Positions 62,233 through 64,000 of a stretch of 64,000 bases of DNA are shown here, piece by piece. The stretch is from Salinilacustrithrix flava (lineage in GTDB: Bacteria; Actinomycetota; Acidimicrobiia; Acidimicrobiales; Salinilacustritrichaceae). Location: the NCBI RefSeq assembly GCF_041228405.1, contig NZ_CP133888.1, forward strand, positions 2,418,001 through 2,482,000, read 5' to 3'. The translations under genes and the position numbers were made by a program. The notes beneath the pieces were generated by a model that saw only the letters and a program-made list of their open reading frames with translations, did no database searches and was not told where the DNA came from. Position 1 is the first letter of the stretch; each line of letters starts with the position of its first letter.

Positions 62233-63324
62233 TCAAGCCGATTCGAGCGACCGGGCCTGGAGCGATGCGTAGCCGGGCTTGATGATCTCGTTGATGATCC
62301 GCAGGCGCTTGTCGAAGGGCCAGAACGCGCTCTTCATGGCGTTCACGGTGAACCACTGCAGGTCGGTCCAGCCGTAGCCGAAGGTCTCGCACAGGGCGTG
62401 CATCTCGCTCGACATGGTCACGTCGCTCATGAGCCGGTTGTCGGTGTTGACGGTGACCCGGAACCGCAGGCGGGTGAGCAGGTCGATCGGGTGCTGGGAC
62501 AGCTCGTCCACCACGCCCGTGTGCACGTTCGACGTCGGGCACATCTCGAGCGGCACGCGCCGGTCGCGGACGAAGGACGCGAGCTCGCCGAGCTTGACCG
62601 AGCCGTCGGGCTGGACCTCGATGTCGTCGACGATGCGCACGCCGTGCCCGAGCCGCTCGGCCCCGCAGATCTGGATGGCCTCCCAGATGGAGGGCAGGCC
62701 GAACGCCTCGCCGGCGTGGATGGTGATGTGGTGGTTGGCGGCGGCGATGGTGCGGAACGCGTCGAGGTGGCGGGTGGGCGGGTGCCCGGCCTCGCTGCCG
62801 GCGATGTCGAAGCCGACCACGCCGGCATCCCGGTGGCGCAGCGTGAGCTCGGCGATCTCCGAGGAGTTGGCCGCCGTGCGCATCGCGGTGAGGAGCAGCC
62901 CGATCTGGATGCGGCCCTGGGCGGTCACCTGCTGGAACCCGGCGAGCACGGACTCGACGATCTGGTCCAGCTCCATGCCGCCGTCGAGGTGCAGCTCGGG
63001 TGCGAAGCGGACCTCGGCGTAGACCACGCCGTCGTCGGCGAGGTCCTCGGCGCACTCGGCTGCGACGCGGGTGAGCGCCTCGGGGGTCTGCATGACCCCG
63101 ACCGTGTGCTGGAACGGCTCCAGGTAGCGGGGCAGGCTGCGCCGTGCGGCGCCCTCGACGAACCAGGCGGCCAGCTCCTCGGGGTCGGTGGTCGGCAGGT
63201 CCGTGTAGCCCTGCTCGGCGGCCAGCTCGATCACCGTCGCCGGCCGCAGCCCTCCGTCGAGGTGGTCGTGCAGGAGGACCTTCGGGGCCTGCTTGATCAG
63301 CTCGAGCGTGGGGGTGTTCGGCAT
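62233..63324 (-). CDS. add: Adenosine deaminase
   Basis: 363 residues. Zinc ligands H19 and H21 in LLHDHLDGGLRP, then HAGEAFG, RLGHGVRI, MCPTSNVHTG and NTDNRLMSD. It converts (deoxy)adenosine to (deoxy)inosine, which punA then phosphorolyses. The divergent promoter region with the next gene has TAGCGT ending six bases before ATG 63324. Confidence 0.96.
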   Translation of the reverse strand: MPNTPTLELIKQAPKVLLHDHLDGGLRPATVIELAAEQGYTDLPTTDPEELAAWFVEGAARRSLPRYLEPFQHTVGVMQTPEALTRVAAECAEDLADDGVVYAEVRFAPELHLDGGMELDQIVESVLAGFQQVTAQGRIQIGLLLTAMRTAANSSEIAELTLRHRDAGVVGFDIAGSEAGHPPTRHLDAFRTIAAANHHITIHAGEAFGLPSIWEAIQICGAERLGHGVRIVDDIEVQPDGSVKLGELASFVRDRRVPLEMCPTSNVHTGVVDELSQHPIDLLTRLRFRVTVNTDNRLMSDVTMSSEMHALCETFGYGWTDLQWFTVNAMKSAFWPFDKRLRIINEIIKPGYASLQARSLESA

Positions 63325-63330
63325 GCGCTG

Positions 63331-63336
63331 ACGCTA
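63331..63336 (-). promoter_or_regulatory. -10 element TAGCGT of add
   Basis: It ends six bases before ATG 63324; the divergent -10 TACGAT starts 15 bases away. Confidence 0.5.
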
Positions 63337-63351
63337 CCGGTTGCCCCGCCG

Positions 63352-63357
63352 TACGAT
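63352..63357 (+). promoter_or_regulatory. -10 element TACGAT of the PGPGW gene
   Basis: It ends six bases before ATG 63364. Confidence 0.5.
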
Positions 63358-63363
63358 CTGTCG

Positions 63364-63747
63364 ATGCCCGAGAGCTCGGAGTCCCGCTTCGTCGCCGTCG
63401 TCCGCTTCGCCTTCCGCTCCTCGAAGCGGATCGCGGTCACCGTGATCGGCGCGGCCCTGGTGCTCGCCGGCATCGCCATGCTGGTGCTGCCCGGTCCCGG
63501 CATCCTCGTGGTCGTGGCCGGCTTCGCCGTGCTCGGCACCGAGTACGCCTGGGCCGCCGCCGCGCTCGACCGCACGAAGGCCACCGCAGAGCGCGCCGGT
63601 CAGATGGCCAAGGGTGCGGCCGGCTCCTCGGTCCGGGTGGCCAAGGGTGCAGCCGTCAGCACGGGCCGAGCGGCACGAGGTGCCGCGGGCGGGGCCGCCG
63701 GTCGCCTGCGCCGACGTGGGGGCACGGGCGGCGTCGGCGACATCTGA
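63364..63747 (+). CDS. PGPGW-type membrane protein
   Basis: 127 residues. Two closely spaced helices around LVLPGPGILVVVAGFAVLGT define the family (often TIGR02611). The ~50-residue tail repeats Ala/Gly/Lys/Arg motifs (MAKGAAGSSVRVAKGAA, TGRAARGAAGG) and is strongly basic, which suggests contact with DNA, RNA or membrane phosphates. Function unknown. Confidence 0.8.
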   Translation: MPESSESRFVAVVRFAFRSSKRIAVTVIGAALVLAGIAMLVLPGPGILVVVAGFAVLGTEYAWAAAALDRTKATAERAGQMAKGAAGSSVRVAKGAAVSTGRAARGAAGGAAGRLRRRGGTGGVGDI

Positions 63748-63758
63748 GCCCCATCCCT

Positions 63759-63813
63759 CACCGTTCTGGGCCGCGGTGCGCGCAGGAGGCGTGGGGGGCC
63801 GCCCGGAACGGTG
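63759..63813. terminator. Inverted repeat between convergent genes
   Basis: CACCGTTCTGGGC (63759-63771) pairs with GCCCGGAACGGTG (63801-63813) with one G-U pair, around a 29-base loop. It sits between the PGPGW gene and deoA and could terminate both. Confidence 0.55.
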
Positions 63814-63823
63814 CAGGCACCGA

Positions 63824-64000
63824 TCAGGTGATGCGGTCGGCGATGAGGGGTCGTGGCTCGACCCGCTCGTCGCCGATGTCGATGGCTCCTTCGAGGGCGG
63901 CGAGCGCGCCGGCGAAGCGATCGGGGTCGTCGGCGTGCAGCACGAGCACCGGGTCGCCGGCGGACACGCGCTCGCCGACCTTGGCCTCGACCAGGGCACC
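63824..64000 (-). CDS. deoA: Thymidine phosphorylase, C-terminal end only
   Basis: 58 residues visible, open to the window edge. The frame GALVEAKVGERVSAGDPVLV followed by LHADDPDRFAGALAALEGAI is the PYNP C-terminal domain of pyrimidine-nucleoside phosphorylases. It would release base and deoxyribose-1-P, feeding the mutase and deoC. Only the end is seen, so thymidine versus uridine preference is open. Confidence 0.75.
   Translation of the reverse strand, partial: GALVEAKVGERVSAGDPVLVLHADDPDRFAGALAALEGAIDIGDERVEPRPLIADRIT

Overview
The window is a high-GC, gene-dense stretch of ordinary chromosome from an actinobacterium. The synteny metG-tatD-(small gene)-ksgA-ispE, then glmU-prs-rplY-pth-mfd-SurA-like-mazG-eno-ftsB, is the actinobacterial core order, and a 33-residue bS22 ribosomal protein gene lies inside it. 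Translin- and SepX-like genes, the separate coxL/coxSM genes and the general codon style make me favour a lineage such as Acidimicrobiia; that placement is inference. I see no phage, transposase, CRISPR array or plasmid gene.

Layout. 1-3694 (minus): operon of a PAP2 phosphatase (cut by the window edge), a phosphohistidine-domain kinase like rifampin phosphotransferase, and a small membrane protein. 3835-7944 (plus): GNAT, MBOAT acyltransferase and two SGNH proteins, a likely envelope O-acylation unit. 7966-8363 (minus): two tiny membrane proteins behind a hairpin. 8477-27287: housekeeping block for tRNA charging, rRNA methylation, isoprenoids, UDP-sugars, PRPP, ribosome rescue, transcription-coupled repair and glycolysis, with tRNA-Gln and an 818-residue orphan protein. 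27339-35679: molybdenum hydroxylase genes (coxL, coxS, coxM) beside cofactor genes moaA and moaC, with a TetR/oxidoreductase pair and its operator between them. 35900-37126: SepX-like protein, translin homologue, tRNA-Ala. 37214-55940: mixed metabolic genes (purU, multicopper oxidase, thiD, map, YcaQ glycosylase, ferredoxin and reductase, lysoplasmalogenase, metallophosphatase, pepN). 55978-64000: nucleoside salvage (adenosine kinase, punA, sugar-phosphate mutase, upp, deoC, add and the tail of deoA) with a lone response regulator and a hemerythrin.

Gene starts. At least 17 genes have a TANNNT -10 hexamer ending 6-8 bases before the start codon, the signature of leaderless mRNAs, and this decided many starts, often GTG. 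Inside operons, stop and start codons typically overlap by four bases (ATGA, GTGA); in two cases (pth and the translin gene) the overlap is CTGA and no ordinary start fits, so CTG starts are proposed. Other points of note are a GlmU lacking its acetyltransferase half, a 28-bp near-perfect palindrome at the TetR locus, and a 23-base motif found near 11953 and 46721 that forms a long hairpin in the second place. I did not find a clear new defence or metabolic system; the most original leads are the CTG starts, the dispersed hairpin element, the orphan 818-residue protein and the MBOAT/SGNH locus.
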